Origin: CAVVIH01 sp963748295
GTDB lineage: Bacteria > Acidobacteriota > Vicinamibacteria > Vicinamibacterales > 2-12-FULL-66-21
Assembly (NCBI GenBank): GCA_963748295.1
Contig: CAVVIH010000008.1
Span: 1-64,000, forward strand
Direction of reading: 5' to 3'
DNA length: 64,000 nt
This document shows positions 28,519-36,750 of the stretch, piece by piece. The notes under the pieces are model-generated. The model did no database searches, was not told where the DNA came from, and was given only the letters and a program-made list of their open reading frames with translations. The position numbers and the translations under genes were made by a program. Every line of letters begins with the position of its first letter. Positions within the stretch are counted from its first letter, which is position 1.

Positions 28519-31434
28519 ATGAGTTGTGCGCGCATGCTCCGCGTGCTTGTAATCGGCACTCTTGTATTTCTTCCCGTTTCCGCGTCTGCCCAGCAGACCG
28601 GCGCCATCATCGGCAAAGTCATCGACACCGGCGGCGGGGTGCTCCCCGGCGTCACTGTTGAAGCCCGTTCCGACGTCCTTCCATCCCCACGCACCAGTGT
28701 CACCGAGGTCAACGGCCAGTACCGCCTGCCGGCTCTGCCCCCGGGCAATTACACGCTCACCTTCGTGCTCTCCGGGATGCAGACGGCAACCCGGCAGGCG
28801 CAGGTGCAGCTGTCGCAGGAGACCGTGGTCGATGCCACGCTCGGCGTCGGCGGCGTCGAAGAGACGGTCGTCGTCACGGCGACGGCGTCGCTGATCGACC
28901 GGGAGACCTCGACCATCAAGAGCGGCGTCTCCAACGAACAGATCATGGCGCTGCCGGTCGGCCAGGAATACCGCGACCTCGTGAAGCTGATTCCGGGCGT
29001 GCAGTACACGCAGGATCAGACGCGTGGCCCGAGCGCGGGCGGCAGCGGTCAGGACAACGTGTATCAGTTCGACGGCGTCAACGTGACGCTGCCGCTCTTC
29101 GGCACGCTGTCGGCCGAACCGGCCTCGCACGACATCGCGCAGGTGACGACGATCAGAGGCGGTGCGCAGGCGATTGACTTCGATCGATCCGGCGGCTTCA
29201 CGATCGATTCCGTGAGCAAGTCCGGCACGAACAGATTTGGCGGGATGCTCAGCTTCCAGCTGCAGAACAACGCCATGTCCGCCGATCTGAAGAGCGGCAC
29301 GCAGTCGCGATACGAGCAGGACCGGAGCTGGTGGAATGGGAACTTCGGCGGTCCGATTCTTCCTGAAAAGGTCTTCTTCTACGCGTCGTACTATCGCCCC
29401 GAGCGGACGCGTCAGAACCGCGCGAATCTGTATGGGGAGCTGCCGGAGTACCAGAGCACGCGGAACGAGGGCTTCGGCAAGGTCACGGTGACGCCGATCA
29501 GCTCGGTGCTGCTCAACTTCAGCTATCGCGATTCGAAGCGCACGGATCGCAGCGATCTGTTCGCGTCGAACGCTTCGGCAACGACCGGCACGGGCAGCGA
29601 GTCGCGGCTGCGGATTTTCACGTCCGAGGGCTCCTGGATCGTGAACGCGAGAAGCCACCTCACCTTCAAGTACACGCACTTCGCGAACGAGACGCTCGGG
29701 CTGCCCGATTTCATCTCGAGCGCGGTGCCGACCCCCACCCCTGGCGCCCGGCTCGATATCGCGGGCCTCGACAACCAGGGGCGCCTGACGGTCCCGGTGC
29801 TCATCGCCAACCAGCCGGCATTCAACGCGTTCGCGCAGCCCTACATCGACCGCTACGGCTACGTCCAGAACGGTGTGCATGTCGGCGGCGGCACGACCGG
29901 GTATGGCCTCGAGTTCAACGACCAGGACTTCTTCCGTGACTCGGGCCAGGTCGGCTACAACGTCACGTTCGGCTCGAACATCAGGCACGACCTGCATGTC
30001 GGGTATCAGCGCTACACGGATTCGGAGGATCTGGTGCGCAGCTCGAACGGCTGGGGCGGGATCACGGTCCAGGGTGGCCGGGTCAGTTTCCAGGGGACGC
30101 CGGTCTTCTTCACCGCGCGCTACCAGCAGCAGACGACCGGCGTCGCGGCGCCGATCAAGTCGTACTACGAGTCACAGAGCTTCGAGGTCAACGACGCGAT
30201 CCATTGGAAGGATCTCACGTTCAACGTCGGCCTCCTGGTGAGCAACGACACGCTCTTCGGCCAGGGCCTGCGCGAGAACTCGTCAACGCTCACCGGCTAC
30301 GAGCTGGCGCCAGGGAACAAGTACGAGATGTACGACATTCCCTTCAGCAAGATGATCCAGCCGCGGGTTGGCGTCACCTGGGCCTACAACGGCACCGACA
30401 CGATCTGGGGCGGTTTCGCCCGCTACAACCCGGCGGCCAGCTCGCTGCCGCGCGCCGCGTCCTGGGATCGCAACCTGATTGGCACGTTCATCGACGCGCA
30501 TTTCGATGCGAACGGCGTGCTGTTCGGCACCGCCGCGGTGAATTCGTCGTCCGGGAAGCTGTTCGTGGACGACCTCACGCCGCGCACGGTTGACGAGTTC
30601 GTCATCGGAACGGCGAAGCAGATCAAGCCGAACTGGACCGGACGGTTGTACGGCCGGTTCCGCGAAGCGTCGCACTTCTGGGAGGACACCAACAACAACG
30701 CGCGCGTCGCCTTCAACCCGCCCGCCGACATCCCGCGAGAGCTGTACATTCCTGACCTCGCGGCGCGCATCGCGCAGATCGGCAGCGGCTCGACCTACGT
30801 CATCGCGGAGCTCGACGGCGCCTACTCGAAGTACCAGGAAGTGACGCTCGAGTCCGAGTGGCGCAGCCAGAAGCTGTTCGTGCGCGGGTCGTACACCTGG
30901 AGCCACTACTACGGCAACATGGACCAGGACAATTCGACGACCGACAACGACTTGAACATCTTCATCGGCTCGTCGAACATCGCGGACGGCGCCGGCCGTC
31001 AGCTCTGGGACAACAAGGACGGCGACCTCCGCGGCGACCGCCCGCACATGTTCAAACTCTATGGCTACTACATACTCAACTGGAACGCCACCGTCGGCAC
31101 GTTCATCGTGGCGCAGTCAGGACAGCCGTGGGAGATGTGGAGCTACGAAGCGTATCTGCCGCTCGTCGGCACCAACACGAGCGACCTGATCCGCTACGCC
31201 GAACCGGCCGGCTCGCGCCGCAGCGATGCGCATTACCAGATGGATCTGAACTACACGCAGAACATTCGCCTTGGCGATCGCTTTACCTTCCAGCTCGCCG
31301 CGGACGTGTTCAACGTGTTCGACAAGCAGACCGGATACAGCATCCAGCCGGCGTTCCACAACTCGGCGTTCGGCCAGCCGCGTCTGTACTTCGATCCGAG
31401 ACGGTTCCAAATCGCTGCTCGCTTTCAATTCTGA
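28519..31434 (+). CDS. Oar-like TonB-dependent receptor, intact
   Basis: 971 residues, start ATG 28519 with GGAGG at 28508-28512. Signal peptide (VLVIGTLVFLPVSASAQ), carboxypeptidase-regulatory domain (GAIIGKVIDTGGGVLPGVTV), short STN-less linker, plug (GVSNEQIMALPVGQEYRDLV, DNVYQFDGVNVT, IAQVTTIRGGAQAIDFDRSGG), then a beta barrel ending in PRRFQIAARFQF with terminal Phe. It is an outer-membrane importer. No substrate genes lie beside it, unlike the receptor at 15.3-18.9 kb. Its 3' end overlaps the convergent sulfatase reading frame by about 125 bases. Confidence 0.93.
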   Translation: MSCARMLRVLVIGTLVFLPVSASAQQTGAIIGKVIDTGGGVLPGVTVEARSDVLPSPRTSVTEVNGQYRLPALPPGNYTLTFVLSGMQTATRQAQVQLSQETVVDATLGVGGVEETVVVTATASLIDRETSTIKSGVSNEQIMALPVGQEYRDLVKLIPGVQYTQDQTRGPSAGGSGQDNVYQFDGVNVTLPLFGTLSAEPASHDIAQVTTIRGGAQAIDFDRSGGFTIDSVSKSGTNRFGGMLSFQLQNNAMSADLKSGTQSRYEQDRSWWNGNFGGPILPEKVFFYASYYRPERTRQNRANLYGELPEYQSTRNEGFGKVTVTPISSVLLNFSYRDSKRTDRSDLFASNASATTGTGSESRLRIFTSEGSWIVNARSHLTFKYTHFANETLGLPDFISSAVPTPTPGARLDIAGLDNQGRLTVPVLIANQPAFNAFAQPYIDRYGYVQNGVHVGGGTTGYGLEFNDQDFFRDSGQVGYNVTFGSNIRHDLHVGYQRYTDSEDLVRSSNGWGGITVQGGRVSFQGTPVFFTARYQQQTTGVAAPIKSYYESQSFEVNDAIHWKDLTFNVGLLVSNDTLFGQGLRENSSTLTGYELAPGNKYEMYDIPFSKMIQPRVGVTWAYNGTDTIWGGFARYNPAASSLPRAASWDRNLIGTFIDAHFDANGVLFGTAAVNSSSGKLFVDDLTPRTVDEFVIGTAKQIKPNWTGRLYGRFREASHFWEDTNNNARVAFNPPADIPRELYIPDLAARIAQIGSGSTYVIAELDGAYSKYQEVTLESEWRSQKLFVRGSYTWSHYYGNMDQDNSTTDNDLNIFIGSSNIADGAGRQLWDNKDGDLRGDRPHMFKLYGYYILNWNATVGTFIVAQSGQPWEMWSYEAYLPLVGTNTSDLIRYAEPAGSRRSDAHYQMDLNYTQNIRLGDRFTFQLAADVFNVFDKQTGYSIQPAFHNSAFGQPRLYFDPRRFQIAARFQF

Positions 31435-33616
31435 AAGCTCGCAGCTCTAACTCCCAAAAAAACCAACTCCCAATTCCCAATTTTTTGGGAGTTGGGAGTT
31501 GGGCGTGTCTTTGGGAGTTGGGATTTGGGAGTTGGGAGTTGACTACCGATTTGAACAAACGTTCTCGAGCGATCAGTTCGCGCGTCGTAGAATCCGCGTT
31601 TTTCCGCGCGCGCTCGATTCGCGCGGCGCGGTCGGGTTCGGCCAGCAGGACGCTGACCTGCGCCCGCTTGAAGAGCGCCATCGGATAGCGGGGATCTGAA
31701 GGCGCCACGCGATCGAGCGCGTCCCGTGCCTTTACGTGCTGGCTGTCGCTCAGGTACAGCACGCCGAGCTCGAGATCGTGCTCGAAGCGGCCGCCCTGCC
31801 TGGCCCTGGCCTTCTCGAACGCGTCGATCGCAATCTGCGTCTCGCGGGCTGCCATCGCCAGCTCTCCGAGATGAACGAGCTCCGCGTCGGACGGCACGCG
31901 CAGGCTGTGGATCTTCTGCCGCAGCGTCAGCGCCTCGCCGATCCGCATCTGACGCTCGCGAACGATCGCCAGCCCCTCGAGCGCCGGAAGGCGATTCGGA
32001 TTCTCTGAAACCGCCTTTTCGAGCAGCGGAACGGCTTTCTGCCATTCCCTTCCGCGCGCATAGTGAAGCCCGAGATACATCGGCACGTCGGACGAGGCTG
32101 GCGCAATCGTCTCCGCCCGCTTGAAGGCTGCCAGCGCACGATCGGCGTGCCCGAGCGACGAGTGCGCGGTCGCGAGCCGCAGCGCGGCGTCGAGATTGTT
32201 GGGATCCGCGGCGAGGATCTTGTCGAGCAGCGGAATGACGTCGGCGTATCGCTCCTCCACGAACAGGGCGGACGCCTGCTCGAGCGGTTCGAAGAGATGG
32301 ATCATGTCCGCGGGCCTCGGGGCGTCCTTGCGAATCACCGGCGCCGTCGTCGCGCTCACGTAGCCGAGGCTGGCGAGCTTCCGCTTTGCGTCTTCGGTCA
32401 TCGCTTCGGGAGTGGCGCCTGCGCCCGCCGACGGCAGCGGGTAATCGTGCAGCGCTTTCCGCAGCGACGGCGACAGGCTCGAGCCCGCGCCGAGGTCGCG
32501 CGTCTCCGCAGGGTCCTCGACCACGTCGTAGCTCTCGAGCCTGCCGGCAAAGATCGCCTTGCGGCGCCCTTCGATCGCCATGACCTGCGGCTGCCATCCG
32601 TAGCCGAGAAACGGCTTCATCGCCTCGCCGAGCACGGGCTCGCCGGCCGAGTCCTGCCCGACCTTCAACAGGCTGTCCGCGGACGGCTCGCCGGCGAGAT
32701 CCAGCAGCGTGTGATACACGCGGCGGGTGCTGACCGGGACGTCCACCGCGCCACTCGGAATTCCCGGCGCGACGATCAGCATCGGCACGTGCATGGTCGA
32801 TTGATACAGCAGGTTCCCGTGCTGGCGCTCTCCATGATCGCCGAGGCCTTCGCCGTGATCGGCGAGGACGACGATCGCAACGGGCCCGCCGATGCGCTCG
32901 AAGGCTTGAACGAGCCGGCCCAGCTGCCGATCCATCGCGGCGACTTCGCCGCGATACGGATCGTTCGAGTACCTGAGACGAAACTCTTCCGGCGGCGAAT
33001 ACGGCGCGTGTGGGTCGAAGTAGTGGACCCAGAGCAGGAGCCGCTGCCCGCCCTGCGTGTTCAAGTAGGCGATGGCGCGATCGGTCGTCTCCGCGGACGT
33101 GCGCTCCGGCTGCCCATCCGGCATCTCGTCGTCGTAGACCTCGAATCCACGCGCGAGGCCGAAGCGCTTTGCAAGGACGAACGAGGACACGAACGCCGCC
33201 GTGCGATAGCCGGCTTTCTGCAGGCGTTCGGCTGCGAGGGGATGCCCTGCGGCGAGACTCCTCGCATTCTCGTGCACGCCGTGTCCGGCAGGATAGAGGC
33301 CGGTCATCATCGAGCTGTGCGAGGGCAGCGTTTCCGGCACCGTGGCGTAGGCCTGCCGGAAGCTGAGACCGCGCGTGGCGAGCGCGTCGAACGCCGGAGT
33401 ATCCGAGGGAGCCTCCCCTGAGCGAGCGAAGCGAGTCGAAGGGCCGAGCGCGTCCGCACGGGTGGTGTCGAGCGTGACCAGCAGGATCGACGGATGATTT
33501 GAGTCGCCGGTGGATGCTGCCTTTTGCGGATCGTTCCCGCGGCAGCTGCCCGCGAACAAAGCAAGGAGTGCGAGCGCGAGAAGAGCCCTGGAGTGCCCTG
33601 AGGGTGACACGTACAC
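31310..33616 (-). CDS. Sulfatase-fold/TPR lipoprotein
   Basis: 768 residues as read. Lipoprotein signal (LALLALFAGSC), then an alkaline-phosphatase-superfamily domain: ILLVTLDTTRADALG (metal ligands), TVPETLPSHSSMMTGLYP, DPHAPYSPPEEF, VVLADHGEGLGDHGE (metal ligands), HGNLLYQSTMHVPML. The nucleophile position has Thr (TLPSH), not the Cys/Ser of formylglycine sulfatases, as in phosphoethanolamine-transferase-like enzymes. Residues ~430-680 are TPR repeats. A 28-base copy of repeat family C is embedded after DTTRADALG. The final ~60 residues are translated from the family A repeat and the antisense of the TonB receptor, so the natural stop probably lay near 31560. Confidence 0.85.
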   Translation of the reverse strand: MYVSPSGHSRALLALALLALFAGSCRGNDPQKAASTGDSNHPSILLVTLDTTRADALGPSTRFARSGEAPSDTPAFDALATRGLSFRQAYATVPETLPSHSSMMTGLYPAGHGVHENARSLAAGHPLAAERLQKAGYRTAAFVSSFVLAKRFGLARGFEVYDDEMPDGQPERTSAETTDRAIAYLNTQGGQRLLLWVHYFDPHAPYSPPEEFRLRYSNDPYRGEVAAMDRQLGRLVQAFERIGGPVAIVVLADHGEGLGDHGERQHGNLLYQSTMHVPMLIVAPGIPSGAVDVPVSTRRVYHTLLDLAGEPSADSLLKVGQDSAGEPVLGEAMKPFLGYGWQPQVMAIEGRRKAIFAGRLESYDVVEDPAETRDLGAGSSLSPSLRKALHDYPLPSAGAGATPEAMTEDAKRKLASLGYVSATTAPVIRKDAPRPADMIHLFEPLEQASALFVEERYADVIPLLDKILAADPNNLDAALRLATAHSSLGHADRALAAFKRAETIAPASSDVPMYLGLHYARGREWQKAVPLLEKAVSENPNRLPALEGLAIVRERQMRIGEALTLRQKIHSLRVPSDAELVHLGELAMAARETQIAIDAFEKARARQGGRFEHDLELGVLYLSDSQHVKARDALDRVAPSDPRYPMALFKRAQVSVLLAEPDRAARIERARKNADSTTRELIARERLFKSVVNSQLPNPNSQRHAQLPTPKKLGIGSWFFWELELRAFRIESEQRFGTVSDRSTDAAGRTPSCGTPAGCCIRSACRTR
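31447..31541. repeat. TTGGGAG-type repeat tract (family A) with strong inverted repeat
   Basis: AACTCCCAATTCCCAA followed by TTTTTTGGGAGTTGGGAGTT forms a near-perfect stem at 31463-31502, then further units TTGGGAGTTGGGATTTGGGAG run to 31541. The tract lies 13 bases after the TonB receptor stop and could serve as a bidirectional terminator, but it is read as SQLPTPK-like residues in the convergent sulfatase frame. Confidence 0.8.
33416..33443. repeat. Repeat family C copy inside the sulfatase gene
   Basis: CCCTGAGCGAGCGAAGCGAG followed by TCGAAGGG lies within coding sequence and encodes PSTRFARSGEA. The same 28-base unit is found intergenically at 34418-34491 and in the XRE gene at 35509-35588. 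The inserted residues fall in a surface loop after the metal-binding DTTRAD and keep the frame. Confidence 0.75.
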
Positions 33617-33692
33617 GGATCAGATTACATCGGCGCGCCTTTCGCTGGCGAGACGAACGCCACTATCCTCCGAACCCCAGGCTGGAACGCGT

Positions 33693-34373
33693 TCAGTAGG
33701 GTTGCGCGATCCGCTCGAGCACGCGGGCGACGACGCGGTCGCAGCGCGGGCGGTAGAAGCGGAAGACTTCGGGCGCGGTGGCGCCCGTGCGTTCCATCAG
33801 GTCGCGGCGGAGCGCCGCGCGCGCGCGCGACAGCCGTGTCTTCACGACGTCTTCGGAGACGCCCAGGACGTCGGCGACCTCGGCCGTGCTCATGCCCTCG
33901 ACCTGACGCAGCACGAACACTTCGCGCGAGCCATCGGCGAGCCCGTCGATCGCCGATTCGAGCAGCGCGCGAAGCTCGCCGCTCGCCGCGCGGCGCTCCG
34001 GATCCAGATCAGCGTCGGATGTCATGAAAGCCTCCGCATGGGGCGAACCCTCGTCGAGCGGTTCGTAGCGGCGACTGCGGCGAATCCGCGCGAGCGCCTC
34101 GTTGATGGCAATTCGAGTGAGCCACGTCGAGAAGCGCGCGTGGCCGTTGAACTGGCGGAGGTGGAAGTAGGCGCTCACGTACGCCTGCTGCATCACGTCC
34201 TCGGCCTCGCGGTCGTCGCGCAGGATGGCCCGGACGGCGCGGTAAACGCGCTCGTTGTGGCGGCGCATGAGCACCTCGAACAACGCCGTCTGCCCGGCCA
34301 GGACCTGACCGACCACTTCCTCGTCCGTCAACTGATTCCAGCGCTCGAGAACCGTGGCATTCACGACATGCAT
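33693..34373 (-). CDS. ECF-type RNA polymerase sigma factor
   Basis: 226 residues from ATG 34373. Region 2 is clear (ALFEVLMRRHNERVYRAVRAIL, DREAEDVMQQAYVSAYFHL, FSTWLTRIAINEALARIRRS) and region 4 follows (LADGSREVFVLRQVEGMSTA, EVADVLGVSEDVVKTRLSRA). An extra ~25-residue tail (FRFYRPRCDRVVARVLERI) carries one cysteine. No anti-sigma gene is adjacent; the next gene on this strand is the sulfatase-TPR lipoprotein, 77 bases on. Target promoters are unknown. The start at 34373 is preferred over 34442 because the extra residues come from repeat sequence. Confidence 0.92.
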   Translation of the reverse strand: MHVVNATVLERWNQLTDEEVVGQVLAGQTALFEVLMRRHNERVYRAVRAILRDDREAEDVMQQAYVSAYFHLRQFNGHARFSTWLTRIAINEALARIRRSRRYEPLDEGSPHAEAFMTSDADLDPERRAASGELRALLESAIDGLADGSREVFVLRQVEGMSTAEVADVLGVSEDVVKTRLSRARAALRRDLMERTGATAPEVFRFYRPRCDRVVARVLERIAQPY

Positions 34374-34417
34374 GCTTCGCCCCTTGGTTATTAGAGTAAC
34401 GGATTGGGGAAACGTGA

Positions 34418-34491
34418 CCCTTCGACTCGCTGCGCTCCTCATTTTGCTCAGGGCAGGCCCCTTCGACTCGCTACGCTCGCTCAGGGCAGGC
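34418..34491. repeat. Repeat family C, two copies in tandem
   Basis: CCCTTCGACTCGCTGCGCTC and a second copy CCTTCGACTCGCTACGCTCG, each followed by CTCAGGGCAGGC, fill the gap between the ECF sigma gene and the DinB-like gene. The DinB-like stop codon (34491-34493) lies directly at the repeat edge. Confidence 0.8.
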
Positions 34492-35324
34492 TAGACGATG
34501 ACGGATCTGGCGCGGCCAAGCGGCTCGGCCAGCTCGGCTTTACCGCTTACCCGGACGCGGCCGGCCACGGCGGACGGCGGCAACGCGTTGAACAGCAGGC
34601 GCCAGGCGGTATCGTCGGACAATTCGGCAACTGCCGAGGGCTCAGCCGGTTGGCCGGTCCACAACGACCATTTCCGCGCCTCTCGCCGGAGCGTAAAGAC
34701 GCCTCCCGAGGCTCCCGTGATGCGGAGGACCAGGGTGTCGTTCGGGCTCCCGGACACGTCGCGATACGCGTGCGGAAGGCCGCGCAGCGCGATCAGCAGG
34801 AACGCACGCAGCCATTCCGGGTTCGAGGGTGGCGCGGCGCCGACGGCGTCTCTAATCTGCTGCTGGTGGTGCCAGACCTCGGTGAATTCGCGGCCGATGT
34901 CGAACCAGCCCGCCGAGCTATCCTCGCCGGCCCACGAGACGGGAAAGAGCGCCGGCGCATCCAGCGGCAGGGCTTCCACGAACGACGCGAGCTCTTCGCT
35001 GACGGCGGCGTAAAGGCTCGTCAGCACGCGAGGGCTCATGCGGTCCGCGACCGCGATCCACCGCGCGTTGAGATCGTTGATGAAGGCGACGAAGTCACCG
35101 CGGCCGTCGAATGGAGGCGGCGGATGGCGGTCGCGATGGAACGACAGTCTCCGCGCGGAGACATCCACCAGATGCGCGAGCACGTCGCGCACGCGCCACG
35201 AGCCGGCAACCGTCGGGCGCGCCCACGCCTCGTCCGGCAGCGCACGGATCGCCGCGACGAATTCAGCGGACAGCGGCCGGAAAAAAGCGCGGGTATCGGT
35301 TGGCGGGATCAGCTCGAGCGGCAC
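34491..35324 (-). CDS. DinB/maleylpyruvate-isomerase N-terminal domain protein
   Basis: 277 residues. A four-helix DinB-like bundle (FFRPLSAEFVAAIRALPDEAW, VAGSWRVRDVLAHLVDVSARR, FTEVWHHQQQIRDAVG) carries three histidines at the positions used for metal in this superfamily (H in LAHLVD, and HH in WHHQQQ). The C-terminal ~90 residues (TLVLRITGASGGVFTLRREARKW, VAELSDDTAWRLLFNALP) resemble the MDMPI C-terminal domain. Members use metal and often a thiol cofactor such as mycothiol or bacillithiol. The actual substrate is unknown. It is followed by the XRE regulator gene on the same strand only 8 bases away. Confidence 0.82.
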   Translation of the reverse strand: MPLELIPPTDTRAFFRPLSAEFVAAIRALPDEAWARPTVAGSWRVRDVLAHLVDVSARRLSFHRDRHPPPPFDGRGDFVAFINDLNARWIAVADRMSPRVLTSLYAAVSEELASFVEALPLDAPALFPVSWAGEDSSAGWFDIGREFTEVWHHQQQIRDAVGAAPPSNPEWLRAFLLIALRGLPHAYRDVSGSPNDTLVLRITGASGGVFTLRREARKWSLWTGQPAEPSAVAELSDDTAWRLLFNALPPSAVAGRVRVSGKAELAEPLGRARSVIV

Positions 35325-35332
35325 GCCACATT

Positions 35333-36159
35333 TTACGCGCGGAGGAGCTGTTCGGTCGCCGCGTCCGCCGGAAAGAACGTTTCGATCCGCAGCTCCTGCA
35401 GCGTGACGTCCTGCGGCGTGCCGAGCGTCATGATCGCGCTGAACAGGCGCAGGTCGAGGCCATCCTTACGAATGTGCACCGGCAGAAGAACGTCCGCTGG
35501 CTCTGCTTGCCCTGAGCGAGCGGAGCGAGTCGAAGCGGAGCGAGCTCGGAAGGGCCCGCCCTGAGCGAGCGAAGCGAGTCGAAGGGGCCTGCGTATTCGC
35601 AGAGCTCTCGCAGCAGCGCCGCGGCGGTCTCGTCGCCCGGCACGCTCAGCTCCCGATCCGCGCGCGCGAGCAGGTGGCGCGACACTTCGTTCCAGTTCAC
35701 GATGTGCCGCCGGCCGCCGAGCGGATGAAACACCATCCGCAGCAGGTTCGGCGAGGACGACAGCAGCGTGCTGTCCACCAGCGTGCCGAGCATCCTGGTC
35801 GCAGCGGCGTTGCCCATCAGCAGGTTCGAGTAGCGATCGAGGACCACCGCGCCGTACGGCTCGTGCCGATCCAGGATGAACTGCAGGACGCCGCGGACGT
35901 GGCGCATCTCGTCGGCGTCGAGCGGCGTCTGGCGGTAAACGTGCGCGTAGCCGCCGGCCTCGAGCAGCCGGTTCCGCTCGCGCAGCGGCACGTCGAGGGT
36001 TTCGGCAAGGATCAAGAGGGCCTGACGGCTCGGCTGCGTCCGCCCCGTTTCGATGAAGCTGAGATGCCGGCTCGAGAATCCGGCGCGCATCGCCAGATCG
36101 AGCTGGCTGAACCCCCGCGCCGACCGCCATTCCCGCAACAGCTTTCCAATCGGGCTCAT
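35333..36159 (-). pseudogene. XRE-family regulator with MmyB-like ligand-binding domain, interrupted by repeats
   Basis: The N-terminus (MSPIGKLLREWRSARGFSQL, DLAMRAGFSSRHLSFIETGR) is an XRE helix-turn-helix. A MmyB-like domain follows (LLEAGGYAHVYRQTPLDAD, VVLDRYSNLLMGNAAATRML, VNWNEVSRHLLARADREL) up to LLRELCEYAGP. Then about 80 bases of family C repeat (35509-35588) intervene and change the reading frame; the expected tail (DVLLPVHIRKDGLDLRLFSA, LGTPQDVTLQELRIETFFPA) resumes in another frame to 35333. The protein as encoded would end early with ~40 unrelated residues. It diverges from the small membrane protein gene at 36319, its probable target. Confidence 0.85.
35509..35588. repeat. Repeat family C, two copies inside XRE regulator gene
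   Basis: CCTGAGCGAGCGGAGCGAG-type and CCTGAGCGAGCGAAGCGAGT-type units, each followed by TCGAAG, occupy about 80 bases, not a multiple of three, exactly where the MmyB-like domain loses frame. Confidence 0.8.
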
Positions 36160-36225
36160 GGCTCCATCCTATGCGACCGCCCGCACGGCGGCCATTACCT
36201 CCCAGGTAATTGCTGCGCTTCCCCG

Positions 36226-36308
36226 GCACGTAGCACGTTATTAAGCACGTCGCACGTAAGCACGTAGCCGCACGTCGCACGTCGCACGTCGCACGTCGCA
36301 CGTGACAA
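36226..36308. repeat. GCACGT-type repeat tract (family B) upstream of small membrane protein
   Basis: Units of CGCACGT/AGCACGT recur about nine times from 36226 to 36303. The tract ends in GTGACAAG, which runs directly into the Shine-Dalgarno GGAGG (36309-36313) of the gene at 36319, so it forms that gene's 5' leader. Other copies: 40624, 42653 and 47107. Confidence 0.8.
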
Positions 36309-36318
36309 GGAGGACTCA

Positions 36319-36711
36319 ATGACCCCTCATCGCATTCTGCAGCTCAATGGTTCCGCAACCGCCGTCAGCGCCATCGCGATACTCGCCGCGCGAGGAATCC
36401 TTCCCCCGCTCTTCGGGCTCGGCTCGCCCGCCCTGCTCGACGTCATCGCGGTTGCGTTTCTCGCGTACACCGGCGCGCTGTTCGTGGCGGCAGCACGTCA
36501 ACCCGTCACAGCCCGGACGATGATGGTGTTCACGGCGGTGGACGCGGTCTGGGTGGTCGGCAGCGCGATCGTGCTGATGCTCTACTGGCCGCAGCTTGCG
36601 CCAATCGGCCGCGCGCTGGTGGTGGCCGTCGCGCTCGTCGTCGAACTGTTCGCGCTGCTGCAATACCGCGCGGCCGGCGCCATCAGACGCGATGCGCCAG
36701 AGCTCGCGTAA
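36319..36711 (+). CDS. Small four-helix membrane protein, unknown
   Basis: 130 residues with four hydrophobic helices: GSATAVSAIAILAARGILPP, SPALLDVIAVAFLAYTGALF, MMVFTAVDAVWVVGSAIVLM and IGRALVVAVALVVELFALLQ, ending in a charged tail. Strong GGAGG at 36309-36313. No family recognised. It diverges from the XRE-MmyB regulator, a common arrangement in which the regulator controls the membrane protein. Confidence 0.8.
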   Translation: MTPHRILQLNGSATAVSAIAILAARGILPPLFGLGSPALLDVIAVAFLAYTGALFVAAARQPVTARTMMVFTAVDAVWVVGSAIVLMLYWPQLAPIGRALVVAVALVVELFALLQYRAAGAIRRDAPELA

Positions 36712-36750
36712 GGCGCGCAGCCGGACTGCGGCGCAGCGTACAATGCGCGG

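Noticed and set aside
36226..36308. Possible CRISPR array
   Set aside because: Units are 6-9 bases with no fixed repeat length, no unique spacers and no cas genes nearby.
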